64,000 nt of DNA from Trichomonas vaginalis G3 (taxonomy: Eukaryota > Parabasalia > Trichomonadida > Trichomonadidae), in contig NC_067208.1 of the NCBI RefSeq assembly GCF_026262505.1, positions 1,736,001-1,800,000 of the forward strand, written 5' to 3'. The notes under the pieces are model-generated. The model ran no database searches. It had not been told where the DNA came from and was given only the letters and a program-made list of their open reading frames with translations. Of this stretch, positions 8,373 through 17,514 are shown one piece after another (the stretch's first letter is position 1; each line of letters starts with the position of its first letter). The position numbers and the translations under genes are program-made.

Positions 8373-8663
8373 CTTTTGAGGATATGCGTTAGAATAGCTG
8401 TTCTTAAATGAAGGCTTTTCACCTTTGAGAGCATAAACTCTATAACTTTCTGCATACTTTATGTTTGAACCTCCTGAGCCATCATTGACATAAATTTTTA
8501 TAGGCTTCCACCCTTTGTTCATATTCCTGCTTCTTCCCTTTGCTCTTTTGTTCAGTAATTCTACATCTTTATACACAGCTCCTGTCTCAGTGAATTCAAC
8601 AATATTTTCATTCGTTAGCTTTACATTCAAACCCTTGTCGAGTATATTGTTCATTTCATACAT
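8262..8663 (-). CDS. Hypothetical protein (133 aa), overlaps ATPase 3' end
   Basis: No family is recognised. It is a charged, soluble protein with a Lys/Arg-rich middle (NKRAKGRSRNMNKGWKPIK) and a Gly/Ser turn. It overlaps the ATPase tail by 111 bp, tail to tail. One of the two 3' ends is probably an extension caused by a lost stop; I favour the ATPase tail being the extension. The ATG at 8663 is followed by in-frame Met codons, so the exact start is uncertain. Confidence 0.45.
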   Translation of the reverse strand: MYEMNNILDKGLNVKLTNENIVEFTETGAVYKDVELLNKRAKGRSRNMNKGWKPIKIYVNDGSGGSNIKYAESYRVYALKGEKPSFKNSYSNAYPQKLTDGEVDDMNDSKNINRNGDRDAWNLFTISQLKVKL

Positions 8664-10082
8664 ATAAAAGTAGGGCTGTACAAGATTTAAAAAAACATTG
8701 CCGGGTTACCGTAGAGGCCTAAAAAAATCGCGCCTCGGCGGCAAGCCGCCTCGGCATTAAGAATGCGCATCTAAATTTTTATATGTCCTTCTTTCTTTTA
8801 TTTTTCCCTTCCCTTTCTTTTCTTTTTCTTTTTTTTCCCTCCTCTTGCTCTCATTTACCTTTTTTTTCCTTTTCTCATCATTTTTCAAAATTTTAAATTT
8901 TTATCAAAAATCTTGCCTATAAAAGCAGACTATGGAACCTTTTAATGCCTCTTAATCAATATTATACAGCATAAAAGATAAAATGAAAGTAATTACGTAT
9001 AAATTTATTTTATTATTATTTATTAATTCTTTAGCATGTATTGTTTAATATTAACTTTTCTGTACATTAAATATGATATCTCCAAAGTATGAATGCCTTG
9101 TAACGAAACGAAAACTTAATTTTATGTTGAATATTTGTCACAAACATTAGATTATTAAAATATATGTTGGATATCCCTTAGTATGAGACTTCATGACTCT
9201 TGTAGTCTAACGTGAGCTTTGGATTGCAAGCTCTGTGGTTAACGAACATAAATTAATTGTAAAGTTTTCAAAATTTTTCATCGTTTCTATCAGCATCTAT
9301 TTTTCCTTTAAAATAATATATTTGTATGAATACAATATTTAGTAATTTTTTTATTTCCCATAATTTCATTCAAAATTTCAGAAAAAATTAATTTCTATTC
9401 AATATTATTTCAGCTTCAAAACACTTCATTCTTATAGATGTTGATTCACTAAAGTGTGATACTCAATGTCTTATTTCAATGAAAATTGTTCTGCAAATTT
9501 ATTTCACTTTTGACCTCACTTTTTCCGTAATTCAATTTTTTACTTTTAATATTTTAGATCTTCATAATATCATTTGAAAAATTAACCATATAAAAAAATC
9601 AAGTTAACAATTCACTTTTTCCGTAATTCAAAAATCAAAAATATAAATAATATATCTTTTTATCAAATATTATTATTATATTCTATGAAAAATGAGGTCC
9701 GGAAATTTTGCGGATTCCCGTAACTCAATTTTACGGAAAAAGTGCAGTAAACTATTCAAAATACGGAAAAATTGGTGTAAACTAATGATTTTACGGTAAA
9801 ATCACGGAAAGTCCCGGAAGAATATATGTGCCTATATGAAATTATACAAAAATGAATCAAACGCATTTTAAAAGATTGTTCTTGTATTATAAATGCTATT
9901 CGCAGATTTATTAGTTGAAGAAAATTACCAAATTTTTGCCGATTTACAAAAAATGATTTACAAAGCATATTTTTATAAGGCTTTAAAAATCTTTAAAATG
10001 TGACCGGTGACGGAAATCCATGGTAACCAACCGCGGTTCCCGTTTGGAATGCCATATATAAAAGGTTTTTATTCTATATGAA
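8664..10082. other. 1.4-kb non-coding island within E1
   Basis: No gene longer than about 60 codons is credible here. The left end has a GC-rich double hairpin, with GGCGGCAAGCCGCC at 8737-8750. The interior is very AT-rich, like host intergenic DNA. Between about 9515 and 9815 the motif CCGTAA/TTACGG recurs at least seven times on both strands, including two copies of CACTTTTTCCGTAATTCAA. The right end has GC-rich sequence (ACCGCGGTTCCCG) close to the next ATG. It may be an inserted element, a replication-related region or captured host DNA. Confidence 0.5.
8737..8750. repeat. GC micro-palindrome GGCGGC-AA-GCCGCC
   Basis: A perfect 6-bp stem with an AA loop lies inside a longer GC-rich stretch (about 8725-8756) flanked by very AT-rich DNA. 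It belongs to the dispersed micro-palindrome family described in the findings. Confidence 0.7.
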
Positions 10083-10724
10083 ATGAGAAGCAAATCCATC
10101 TTAGCTGGTGCCGTTAATGTTCCAATTGAACCAACATCAAATGTTGACTCACGAACGACAAACAATATTGTCATAAAGAACTATAGTTCGGAGTGTTTGA
10201 AAGAAAAAGAACCAGATCTTAAGTCGGGACCTTCGGTCTTGGCGCATGGCGCCGTGAATTTAAACACAGCTTCAAACGCTAACGCTACATCAGATGTTAA
10301 GTTAGAGTATCCACCACTGGACCAAGTTCTTTCAAGAGAAGCCAACGACAACCCTTACACAAATGTTCAAACAAATCCTTCAGATAACGTAGACCATTAC
10401 CTTCTTCAGTTATACCAAACAATTTTACTCAAAGACGATAAGAAGCTTTTGGTAAATCTTATAAGCAAGAACCAAATAATTCTAACAAAGGAGGACCTTG
10501 AAAATGTTATATCACGAATAACAGGAAAGCAATGTGTCATTGACTATCTCGACCCTGAAATCGAATGCTGTGGTCAAACTCCACTATTCATGAAAATAGG
10601 TAACATCCGCATCATTGAAACACCAGGAACTACAGGAGTTGAGTTTAAGTATAAATATTCGAATGAATATACAAAACTTTCAACAGAATATAAGCTTTGT
10701 TTGAAATATGTTTTAGTAAATTAA
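10083..10724 (+). CDS. Conserved Maverick protein (213 aa), E2 counterpart at 48776
   Basis: The C-terminal ~95 residues (from about 120) match the C-terminus of the E2 protein at 48776-49477. Shared points are a helical start, ILTKEDLENVI / ILPYESLIHII, a central Cys-Cys-Gly (ECCGQT / SCCGTV) and a Tyr-rich end. The N-terminal 100 residues are low-complexity and contain an in-frame double hairpin (10228-10253) encoding GPSVLAHGAV. Function is unknown. Conservation next to vertex and fibre genes in both elements suggests a virion or assembly role. Confidence 0.6.
   Translation: MRSKSILAGAVNVPIEPTSNVDSRTTNNIVIKNYSSECLKEKEPDLKSGPSVLAHGAVNLNTASNANATSDVKLEYPPLDQVLSREANDNPYTNVQTNPSDNVDHYLLQLYQTILLKDDKKLLVNLISKNQIILTKEDLENVISRITGKQCVIDYLDPEIECCGQTPLFMKIGNIRIIETPGTTGVEFKYKYSNEYTKLSTEYKLCLKYVLVN
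10228..10253. repeat. Double-hairpin micro-palindrome inside coding sequence
   Basis: GACC-TTC-GGTC (10228-10238) is followed by GGCGC-ATG-GCGCC (10241-10253). The same composite, with a TTT loop in the second hairpin, recurs 3' of the same gene at 10734-10759. The length keeps the reading frame open. Confidence 0.85.
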
Positions 10725-10733
10725 AGCAGTCAG

Positions 10734-10759
10734 GACCTTCGGTCTTGGCGCTTTGCGCC
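10734..10759. repeat. Double-hairpin micro-palindrome, intergenic copy
   Basis: GACC-TTC-GGTC then GGCGC-TTT-GCGCC sits between convergent gene ends. It matches the in-gene copy at 10228-10253 except in the second triloop, which changes ATG to TTT while the stems stay perfect. Confidence 0.85.
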
Positions 10760-10773
10760 GTCAGTCAAAAATT

Positions 10774-11016
10774 TCAAGTTAGCAATTTGTAATATCTATC
10801 CAAAACTTCTTCAACAGTATCGAACTCATCTTCATAATGCAAACCTAATCTTATTGACTTGGTGCAGTTTTCACTAACACAATATTTTTCTGTTCTCTTG
10901 ACTGACATAACTAACTCATTTGTTTCATCAAACAGCAACAACCAAAGTTCATGACCTAATACATAACATTCATACTTTATATTTTTAGCTCTGAGTTCTC
11001 TTGTAAGCTGTTGCAT
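10774..11016 (-). CDS. Hypothetical small protein (80 aa)
   Basis: No family is recognised. It has alternating strands and an acidic helical C-terminus (HYEDEFDTVEEVLDRYYK). It overlaps the end of the vertex-like gene by 40 bp in another frame on the same strand, so the two are probably co-transcribed. The ATG at 11016 follows an ATTAAATG context typical of this element. Confidence 0.5.
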   Translation of the reverse strand: MQQLTRELRAKNIKYECYVLGHELWLLLFDETNELVMSVKRTEKYCVSENCTKSIRLGLHYEDEFDTVEEVLDRYYKLLT

Positions 11017-11753
11017 TTAATATTTTCTAAAAAGTCAACTTCAACAGTCATTCGCACTGGTGCCTTCAGTTCTACAGGCTCTCCTTGAAAGTCAACAAGT
11101 CTGAATTGCATGTCTTTCAAATTATGAGGACTAATGCGAACCCATTTACCTAAATGAGTTGCTATGACAGGAACGTTTGGAATGAACATTGAATTGACTG
11201 CATAACAGAAGGATTTATATTCTACTGAACCTTTACTATTAACTCCTGAAATGCCTGTGACATTAGCTATTTTAGACTCAATGTACAAACAATTACCATA
11301 ACATACGTATGGAACAGATTTCATCTCAATCGTTTTGTCAACACTTTTCAAAGGAAATGTCATATGGTATGCACCCAAAAGAAGTTGTACTCTATGACTC
11401 ATTCGTGTTATCTTAAACTCCTTCGCATAACTGAACTTCAAAACTCCTGCAATAAGTTTAACATTCATTAAGTTTTCTTCGTTCTCCTTGTTTATTGTAG
11501 TATTTATGAGCGCATTTAACACTCCAGCTAATGTTTCCATCTTATATTCTACATTATTGTGAAATCTTATTTCGTGCTTCTTTCCATCTATTTCAAACTC
11601 CATGAAATCTGTTTCGTCAGTTATAACGAATGAAGCAATAGTATTAAAGTCAACCATTCTGAATGCAAGCGCCTCATTCTGAAGACCTAAGTTTGTTTGT
11701 AGCTTTACTGTCCCGTATTCGTTTGGGTCTGTACTTTGCAAATAGAACAACAT
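10977..11753 (-). CDS. Candidate penton (minor capsid) protein, 258 aa
   Basis: This is the best vertex-protein candidate in E1. The C-terminal pattern ISPHNLKDMQFRLVDFQGEP followed by a beta strand ending in VEVDFL matches the typical Polinton minor-capsid ending, where a short acidic Asp-x-x-Gly turn closes a jelly roll. The E2 protein at 49974 has the same ending style (KDLSNIKFRITDLFDC). In Polintons and adenovirus-like viruses the penton forms capsid corners and can carry fibres. Here the fibre gene is divergent, 17 bp away. Assignment is by pattern, not alignment. Confidence 0.6.
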   Translation of the reverse strand: MLFYLQSTDPNEYGTVKLQTNLGLQNEALAFRMVDFNTIASFVITDETDFMEFEIDGKKHEIRFHNNVEYKMETLAGVLNALINTTINKENEENLMNVKLIAGVLKFSYAKEFKITRMSHRVQLLLGAYHMTFPLKSVDKTIEMKSVPYVCYGNCLYIESKIANVTGISGVNSKGSVEYKSFCYAVNSMFIPNVPVIATHLGKWVRISPHNLKDMQFRLVDFQGEPVELKAPVRMTVEVDFLENIKCNSLQENSELKI

Positions 11754-11770
11754 TTTATTCTCATTAAAAT
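11754..11770. promoter_or_regulatory. 17-bp bidirectional promoter for penton and fibre genes
   Basis: The spacer TTTATTCTCATTAAAAT separates divergent ATGs. On the plus strand it holds TCATT, resembling the trichomonad initiator (TCA, then pyrimidine, then T/A), 6-10 bp before the fibre ATG. Shared control of spike genes is inferred. Confidence 0.5.
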
Positions 11771-14660
11771 ATGACTATTGCTGCATATGCGTATGAAACA
11801 AATGAAGCAAGAAGAGCACATGAACTAGTAAACGAAAACTCAACTTTAACCATTGAAGGCAATGATTTAGTCATTGACGATGGAAAAACTAAAAAAGTCA
11901 TTGATTTCGATACTTTTAACACTTATGACCCATTCATTACAACAAGCAAGGTTCCCATCATAAATGATGGAACGGTGCAATATATAAATTCTACAGTAGA
12001 TGCCTCATTAGTGAAAGTACTGAATGTTCTCATTGAATTGTTAAAGAGCTTTCGATTTGACGACAACATTAAATGCCTAAAGAATTTAGTCATGAATGAG
12101 AAACAAATTCTCGGCGTTGCTGGTAGCAGTAATGATGTACACCTTATGACATTAGAATATTATAACGAACATAAAGATGAACTGAAAGGAGAGAAGGGTG
12201 ACACCGGACCACAAGGAATACAAGGAATACAAGGAATACAAGGACCTCAAGGCGAAAACGGTTTGGATGGAAAGGATGGAAAGGATGGAAAGGATGGAAA
12301 AACTGCTAAATCATGGATATGGGACCTTATAAATACTGGTTTAACAGCTGCTTCATATGGAGTTCTTCAATACCAAATCGGAAAGATATGGGCAGTACTT
12401 GGTGAAGAAGCTTTAGATGACGTTAAAAATGCTTTGAACTTCATTTCAAATGGTTCGGATACTATTAAAACTTTATCTGGTTGGATGCAAGAAACAAGGA
12501 GTCAAATAGATACTGTAAGACGTATAGCAAACAATGCACGTACGGGATTGGATACTTTACGAGAAGCACAAAATACACTAAAGGAAGCAAATGATATTCT
12601 TGGCTCAGTATCAGACATGCATGAAGATTGGCTTAAAGGTATTGACAAATCTTTTAAAAAATCACAGTCAGTCTATTGCTGACTACAAGAAAAGTATAGA
12701 TTTTTTACATAGTGCTATGGACGTACATGATGGAAGCATAAGGAACTTACTTAATGCTAACAATAACTTACCAGGAACTATTAAAGCATTTATAAAGTCC
12801 TTTGTAAAACCTGGTGCTCTAACATTTAGGTCTTTGAGAGCAAGAGCATTGAAGTCAAGAGATGCAGAAACTCCAGAAGAACCACCAAAACCAACAGCTA
12901 ATGAAATATTGTTCGAATATTTTCCAAGGTACTCTGTTCTCATTGCATACATTCAAGAAATACTTAAGAAAGCAGACTTGACTTTAGGAGATGATGAAAG
13001 TTCTGTATATCTTTCGTTCCAGTTTCAAATAGCAGAACTTTTGAGACAGATATGCTTAATGTATGACAACATCTCTGATTTCACAAGATATGATGACGAC
13101 CATGACCCCGAACACGGTGAAGAAGAAGTTTTACAAACATCCATTAAGACAGGAAAGGTTTTAACACAAAGTCTCATTATTGACACCAAAGATGGCGAAG
13201 TGGACGTTCTTCAAGAGCTGAAGAAAAATACTTCTTCGGGAGGTGGTGGTAGGCATGAACTTGAAATAAATGAGATAGAAGAGAAATTAGCCGAAAAAGC
13301 AGATAAAGAACATAAACACAATATCTCCGATATAAATGAACTTCAAGCTACATTAAATAGTAAAGCAGATAAAAACCATGTTCATTATATAACTTCAGAT
13401 GAACAGATTATAACGGACTACCATGGATATTTAACACAGGATGAAAAAGTGAAGACGGAAGATGTTAATGAAAGAAGATATAAATACATTCGTGCTAAAG
13501 GTTATGACATAAGCTGTACTGTACATTATGACACAGGTAAAGCGCTAGAAGCATTTAGTTATAACGATGAAATTTATGCCTCTACTTTCAATGTTAACGG
13601 TGTATTAGTTGAACCAAGATTTACTTTGAGAGTTAAGGCAAAAATAACTTTTGAAGATGCTATTAAAAGTAGAGCCGACAAAGATGAACTTGACGCAACG
13701 AACAAAGTTTTGAAATCTCATAAACACAATATCTCCGATATAAATGAACTTCAAGCTACATTAAATAGTAAAGCCGACAAAAATCATACACATAAATCCT
13801 TCACTACTGTTAGAGCAGACGACATAATAATGAACTATGATTTGGGTTCAAGTGCACCTTTAGAGAATCCGAGTACAAGCGTAAAAGATACTCTTAACAA
13901 TTTAGATAAGAGTTGCAGGAATATCGAAGATCATGCCAGAAACTTTGAAGCATATGAACTACCATCAATGTTAGACAGTAAAGCCGACAAAAATCATACA
14001 CATAAATCCTTCACTACTGTTAGAGCAGACGACATAATATTGAACTATGATTTGGGTTCAAGTGCACCTTTAGAGAATCCGAGTACAAGCGTAAAAGATA
14101 CTCTTAACAATTTAGATAAGAGTTGCAGGAATATCGAAGATCATGCCAGAAACTTTGAAGCATATGAACTACCCGCAATGTTAGACAAGAAAGCAGACAA
14201 AACAGAGCTTCAAACATTAAAGACTCAGATTCTTGAAACATTATATCCTATAGGCTCTATTTATACGTCAATGAACTCAACAAATCCAGCAACAGTTCTG
14301 GGTTTTGGTACATGGCAGCAGATTGTAGACAAATTCTTATACTGTGCTAACTCTTCAAAGCAAACAGGTGGTTCAAAGAAAATTTTAGAAGCAAACCTTC
14401 CACCGCACACTCATTCAGGAACTACAAACTTTTCTGGCGACCATAGTCACTCATTAAGAGACCACCCATTATACAACTCAGACTATGAAGCTGGCCATGA
14501 CGTTTTATCTCCATCTTATAACAATTCAGCAAAAAAGACTTTTCGACCAACTGAACCAGGAGGAAATCATGTCCATACTTTCACAACAAATCCAACAGGC
14601 TCGGGTGCAGATTACATGCCACCATTTGTGACTGTATTTGCATGGTACCGCGTTCAATGA
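11771..14660 (+). pseudogene. Phage-like fibre gene with collagen-like stalk, frameshifted near 12,655
   Basis: The first frame (11771-12682) gives an anchor of about 140 residues, a collagen-like Gly-X-Y stretch near residues 139-175 (GEKGDTGPQG, then GKDGKDGKDG) and helical stalk. At the A6 run near 12,655 the frame shifts, and the rest continues in frame to 14660. That part holds KADK...HKHNISDINELQATLNS repeats, a duplicated 70-residue unit and a phage-tail-like tip (YPIGSIYTSMNSTNP, FGTWQQIVDKFLYCAN, GGNHVHTF). Such tips occur in bacteriophage fibres and baseplates and bind receptors. One indel at a homopolymer could be real or an assembly error. Confidence 0.8.
13767..14186 (+). repeat. 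210-bp tandem duplication in the fibre stalk
   Basis: Two almost identical 210-bp units (13767-13976 and 13977-14186) encode 70 residues each, starting SKADKNHTHKSFTTVRADDI. Near-identity indicates recent duplication, which would lengthen the fibre. A separate block of about 66 bp near 13311 and 13719 is also duplicated. Confidence 0.88.
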
Positions 14661-14720
14661 ACGCGCTTGAGCCTGCTTTGCGGGCTTACCGTCTTGAATA
14701 AAATCTTTAACTTTACATAA

Positions 14721-15806
14721 ATGAGCTTGAAAGAAGTATTCGAACAACATCCATGGAGGTCATTTAAGAAATTCAATGAAGCTGCAAAGAGTTGGGGATT
14801 TACTAACAGAGCTGAAGTGAAAAGGTTCTTTGACAAAAATGTTGTACATCAAACAAAAATAAACCCTTACGACTACTTTTTACCAATTTACTCCAACACT
14901 CCTGACGCATACCAATTTGACACTCTCATTCAAAGCAGAAAAGGAGGACATAAACCATTCCTCATCTTCATTAATGTTAACACTCGTAAAGCATATGCAT
15001 ATCCAATGAAAAATAAAGGAACTCGTGAAGTGTTAAGAGTTTTACAAAAGTTTGTAGCAGAACATAGCCCAAGTACTTTAACATCAGACCAAGACAGTGC
15101 ATATCTCAGCAATGAAATCACAGATTTTCTCATTAAGCATAACATAACTCACTACACTACTGAAGACCATAACCATAACATACTCGGCATCATAAACCGC
15201 TTCATAAGAACGCTCAGAGATTTAAATCAAGAGCGAGACTTTACCGAAGAAACAATGAAACATTTTCTCGAAGTATATAATTCCTCAACACATTCTACAA
15301 CAGGACATACACCAAATTCAATGACACAACAACAAGAAGAAAAGTATATACAAAAGAAACGAAGCCAAACACAAAATATCAGAAATTCAACACAATTTAC
15401 CCTCATTCCTGGTACAAAAGTTCGTGTAGTTCTTGACGACAAACCGTTGACAAAGAAACGTTTAAGGTTAAGTCGAAATTATTATATCGTAGACTCTACG
15501 CAAGGTAATGGATATCTTATAAAAGCTGCCGACGACTCTATTGCGTTTTATCCTCGTCATAAATTAGTTGAAAGTAGTAATGGCAAACTTGCTGAAACCA
15601 TTGACGAAGCAAAGCGAGGAGTGGTTATTGAAATACTTGACTACAACATAAACGATGACACTTATAAAGTAAGATATGAAGGAGGTGTTGAAGATGTTAT
15701 ACCATCTAAGAACTTGAGAGAGTCAAAGCCAACACATCTGGGACCATTAGAGCGGGAGTACTGGAAAGACAAAAATATGCCAGAAAGAATAAGAAAATTC
15801 TTCTAA
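14721..15806 (+). CDS. Maverick integrase (retrovirus-like, chromodomain-like tail), 361 aa
   Basis: The rve core has a first Asp in YQFDTLIQ (about residue 70) and a second Asp in LTSDQDSAYL. Exactly 35 residues later, where DD35E enzymes have Glu, the motif LGIINRFIRTLRD has Asn. An SH3-like barrel follows (RLSRNYYIVDSTQGNGYLIK), then a chromo/Tudor-like domain (EILDYNINDDTYKVRYEGG). The enzyme would join element ends to target DNA. The N-terminal HHCC zinc finger is not seen. The Asn may impair catalysis. Length is normal and the frame is intact. Confidence 0.85.
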   Translation: MSLKEVFEQHPWRSFKKFNEAAKSWGFTNRAEVKRFFDKNVVHQTKINPYDYFLPIYSNTPDAYQFDTLIQSRKGGHKPFLIFINVNTRKAYAYPMKNKGTREVLRVLQKFVAEHSPSTLTSDQDSAYLSNEITDFLIKHNITHYTTEDHNHNILGIINRFIRTLRDLNQERDFTEETMKHFLEVYNSSTHSTTGHTPNSMTQQQEEKYIQKKRSQTQNIRNSTQFTLIPGTKVRVVLDDKPLTKKRLRLSRNYYIVDSTQGNGYLIKAADDSIAFYPRHKLVESSNGKLAETIDEAKRGVVIEILDYNINDDTYKVRYEGGVEDVIPSKNLRESKPTHLGPLEREYWKDKNMPERIRKFF

Positions 15807-15886
15807 ACTTTTTCATTAGATGTAAATCAGACATGAATGAGAACAGTCATGTATTATTAATGGTACCATTTATTTTAACATAAAGA

Positions 15887-15910
15887 CGCAAAGCGGCGAG
15901 GACGAAGTCC
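15887..15910. repeat. GC micro-palindromes CGC-AAA-GCG and GGAC-GAA-GTCC
   Basis: Two triloop hairpins lie between genes (15887-15895 and 15900-15910) and are followed by ATG. The stretch GAGGACGAAGTCCATG recurs inside the polymerase gene at about 19512-19527. Confidence 0.75.
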
Positions 15911-15938
15911 ATGACCAAAAATAATGTTTAGGGTAGAT

Positions 15939-15952
15939 GGTTAGATCTAACC
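15939..15952. terminator. Perfect palindrome GGTTAGATCTAACC after the integrase gene
   Basis: It is a perfect 14-bp palindrome within GGGTAGATGGTTAGATCT, followed by CTCATTTCTACCC, so the outer arms also pair. It sits downstream of the integrase stop. It belongs to the AGATCT-core family at gene 3' ends. Terminator role is inferred. Confidence 0.45.
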
Positions 15953-16007
15953 TCATTTCTACCCTCATTTTTTGTATTTGACGGGATTAATTCTTGATTT
16001 CAGGGTT

Positions 16008-16043
16008 TTTTTGACGAAGTGCAAATCTTCACTTCGTCAAAAA
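16008..16043. repeat. 14-bp perfect stem-loop
   Basis: TTTTTGACGAAGTG pairs perfectly with CACTTCGTCAAAAA around the 8-nt loop CAAATCTT. The 74-bp tandem repeats at 18341 hold a closely related stem with the loop in the opposite orientation. It lies between the integrase and KilA-N genes and could be a terminator or a protein-binding site. Confidence 0.7.
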
Positions 16044-16056
16044 TAACAGTTATCTA

Positions 16057-16605
16057 ATGAAAAATGAAAGTTATTTCTTATTTATCTCATGAAAGTTGTT
16101 GGAAAATAAGTCCTGGGAAGAGTATTATAAGGCGTTTTGTGAAGAATATAGCAACCGTCGGAATACAGACGGTTGCTTTTTATACAAAATTCATGCAGGA
16201 ATTCCTGATGAAATCAAACAGGTTAGAGGAACGTATGTAGACCCAAGACTTATAAACTATATAGCAATGTGGGCTTCTCCAAAATATTGCATAGCAGTTG
16301 GAAAAATTATGGACTCCATAGACAAGAAAGTTCATGAGAAATTAGATGAAGAAGAACTCGAAGATACAGTAGAGAATGCTAAACCTTTGTTCGAACAAGA
16401 AGTTAGAAAAATGCATGAAAAACAATTAGAACATGAACGTGAGATATGTTATGATTATAGAGATTCTCCATACGAACTAGACCAATGGGAACAAGAAGAT
16501 TTAAAGAGAGAATTTAGAGAATATGAACTCGCTAAGATAGCATTAGAAACTGCAGAAAAGAAGTTAAAAGTTTGGGGTCGTTTTGTACAAAAATATTGTG
16601 AGTAA
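16057..16605 (+). pseudogene. Short KilA-N protein with in-frame TGA
   Basis: The open part encodes the KilA-N signature GTYVDPRLINYIAMWASPKY followed by a charged coiled coil. No ATG precedes it after the TGA at 16090-16092. An ATG in the same frame at 16057 would give 11 residues before the TGA, and KLLENKSWEEYY after it fits the start of a KilA-N domain. So the gene appears broken by one nonsense codon, or it starts at an unusual codon. KilA-N is a DNA-binding domain of large DNA viruses and phages. The full-length paralogue is at 17515. Confidence 0.6.
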
Positions 16606-17514
16606 ATGAACCATTTATTTTTGCTGAATTCGTGAGATTCTGAGTAAAATGGCATATGGCATGTGTCAAACCGTTGAGTTTTCACAAAATTCCAAAAATA
16701 ACGTTTACCATGTAAAATGGTTATAAATAATAAGGGTAGAATTCGTGGTAGAAATTAGGTTAGATATACCCATCTAACCTAAAAATTATTTTTGCTGAAT
16801 TCAGCACAAAATTCTGAGTAAAATGACATATGGCACGTGTCAAACCGTTGAGTTTTCACACATTTTAAAAATTGCTGCGGAAAGTTCGTCAAAAAAGTGA
16901 AGGTTCCCGACGGTTTCAAACCGCCATACTTTACATGAAGATAGTTTACAATGTCAACTAAATATCATGTACGATAGAAACGGTTATGTAAAGTTTACAT
17001 TTTGTAAAGTTTTGTCCTGATTCAAGACAAGTCTTGTATTTTTTCAGAACAAGTCTTGTATTTTTTCAAGACAAATCTTGTCCTGATTCAGAACAAGACT
17101 CGCACTTTTTCAGAACAAGTCTTGTATTTTTTCAAGACAAGTCTTGCACTTTTTCAGGAAATCCTATCGTCCAACTTTACAAATGTCACTTTTCAACATG
17201 ATTGCATTTTGGTCGGGGAACAACTTTCTCTCATTTTGTCACTTTTCTATCGTTGTGTTTTGTCACTTTTCCCTCGGGGTGTGTGTCAGAAAATATCCAA
17301 AATCTTTATAGCCTCGTATCTCCTTCAATTCTTGACGGTTTGACATGTATGACACACCATTCAATTCAGAATTATGTGCTGAATCTTATGACCTTCATTT
17401 GTTCGTGACTTCTTTTCACATATGTAACCATGAATTTTTAACATTTCTTTAACACAGAAAAATAAAGTTAGTTTTATTTTTATTTATTTTTTTATTTTGT
17501 ATGTAAAGACAGTA
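16606..17514. other. Repeat-rich non-coding region (possible control region)
   Basis: There is no credible gene. A ~70-bp block (TTGCTGAATTC... to ...AAACCGTTGAGTTTTCACA) occurs at about 16620-16684 and again at 16792-16862. The sequence GTGTCAAACCGTT inside it also occurs in the TIR. From about 17017 to 17155 short inverted repeats alternate (CAAGAC-AA-GTCTTG and variants separated by TTTTTTCAG). TGTCACTTTTC follows twice. A T-rich promoter precedes the KilA-N ATG. The clustering suggests a regulatory or replication site. Confidence 0.55.
17017..17155. repeat. Array of short inverted repeats (CAAGACAAGTCTTG type)
   Basis: At least six units of CAAGAC/GTCTTG arms, perfect or with one mismatch, are spaced by T-rich 10-14 bp linkers. 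The units at about 17026 and 17133 have perfect arms. This looks like iterons or multiple binding sites for a dimeric protein. Confidence 0.65.

Noticed and set aside
9180-9245. Possible tRNA or small RNA in the E1 island
   Set aside because: One 6-bp hairpin (GAGCTT...AAGCTC) is present, but no A/B boxes or cloverleaf.
12683-12952. Minus-strand frame of 89 codons in the fibre gene
   Set aside because: It is antisense to a clear coding sequence with no leader or family features.
17056-17408. Two plus-strand frames upstream of KilA-N
   Set aside because: They run through the inverted-repeat array, lack convincing starts and have biased, phenylalanine-rich translations.
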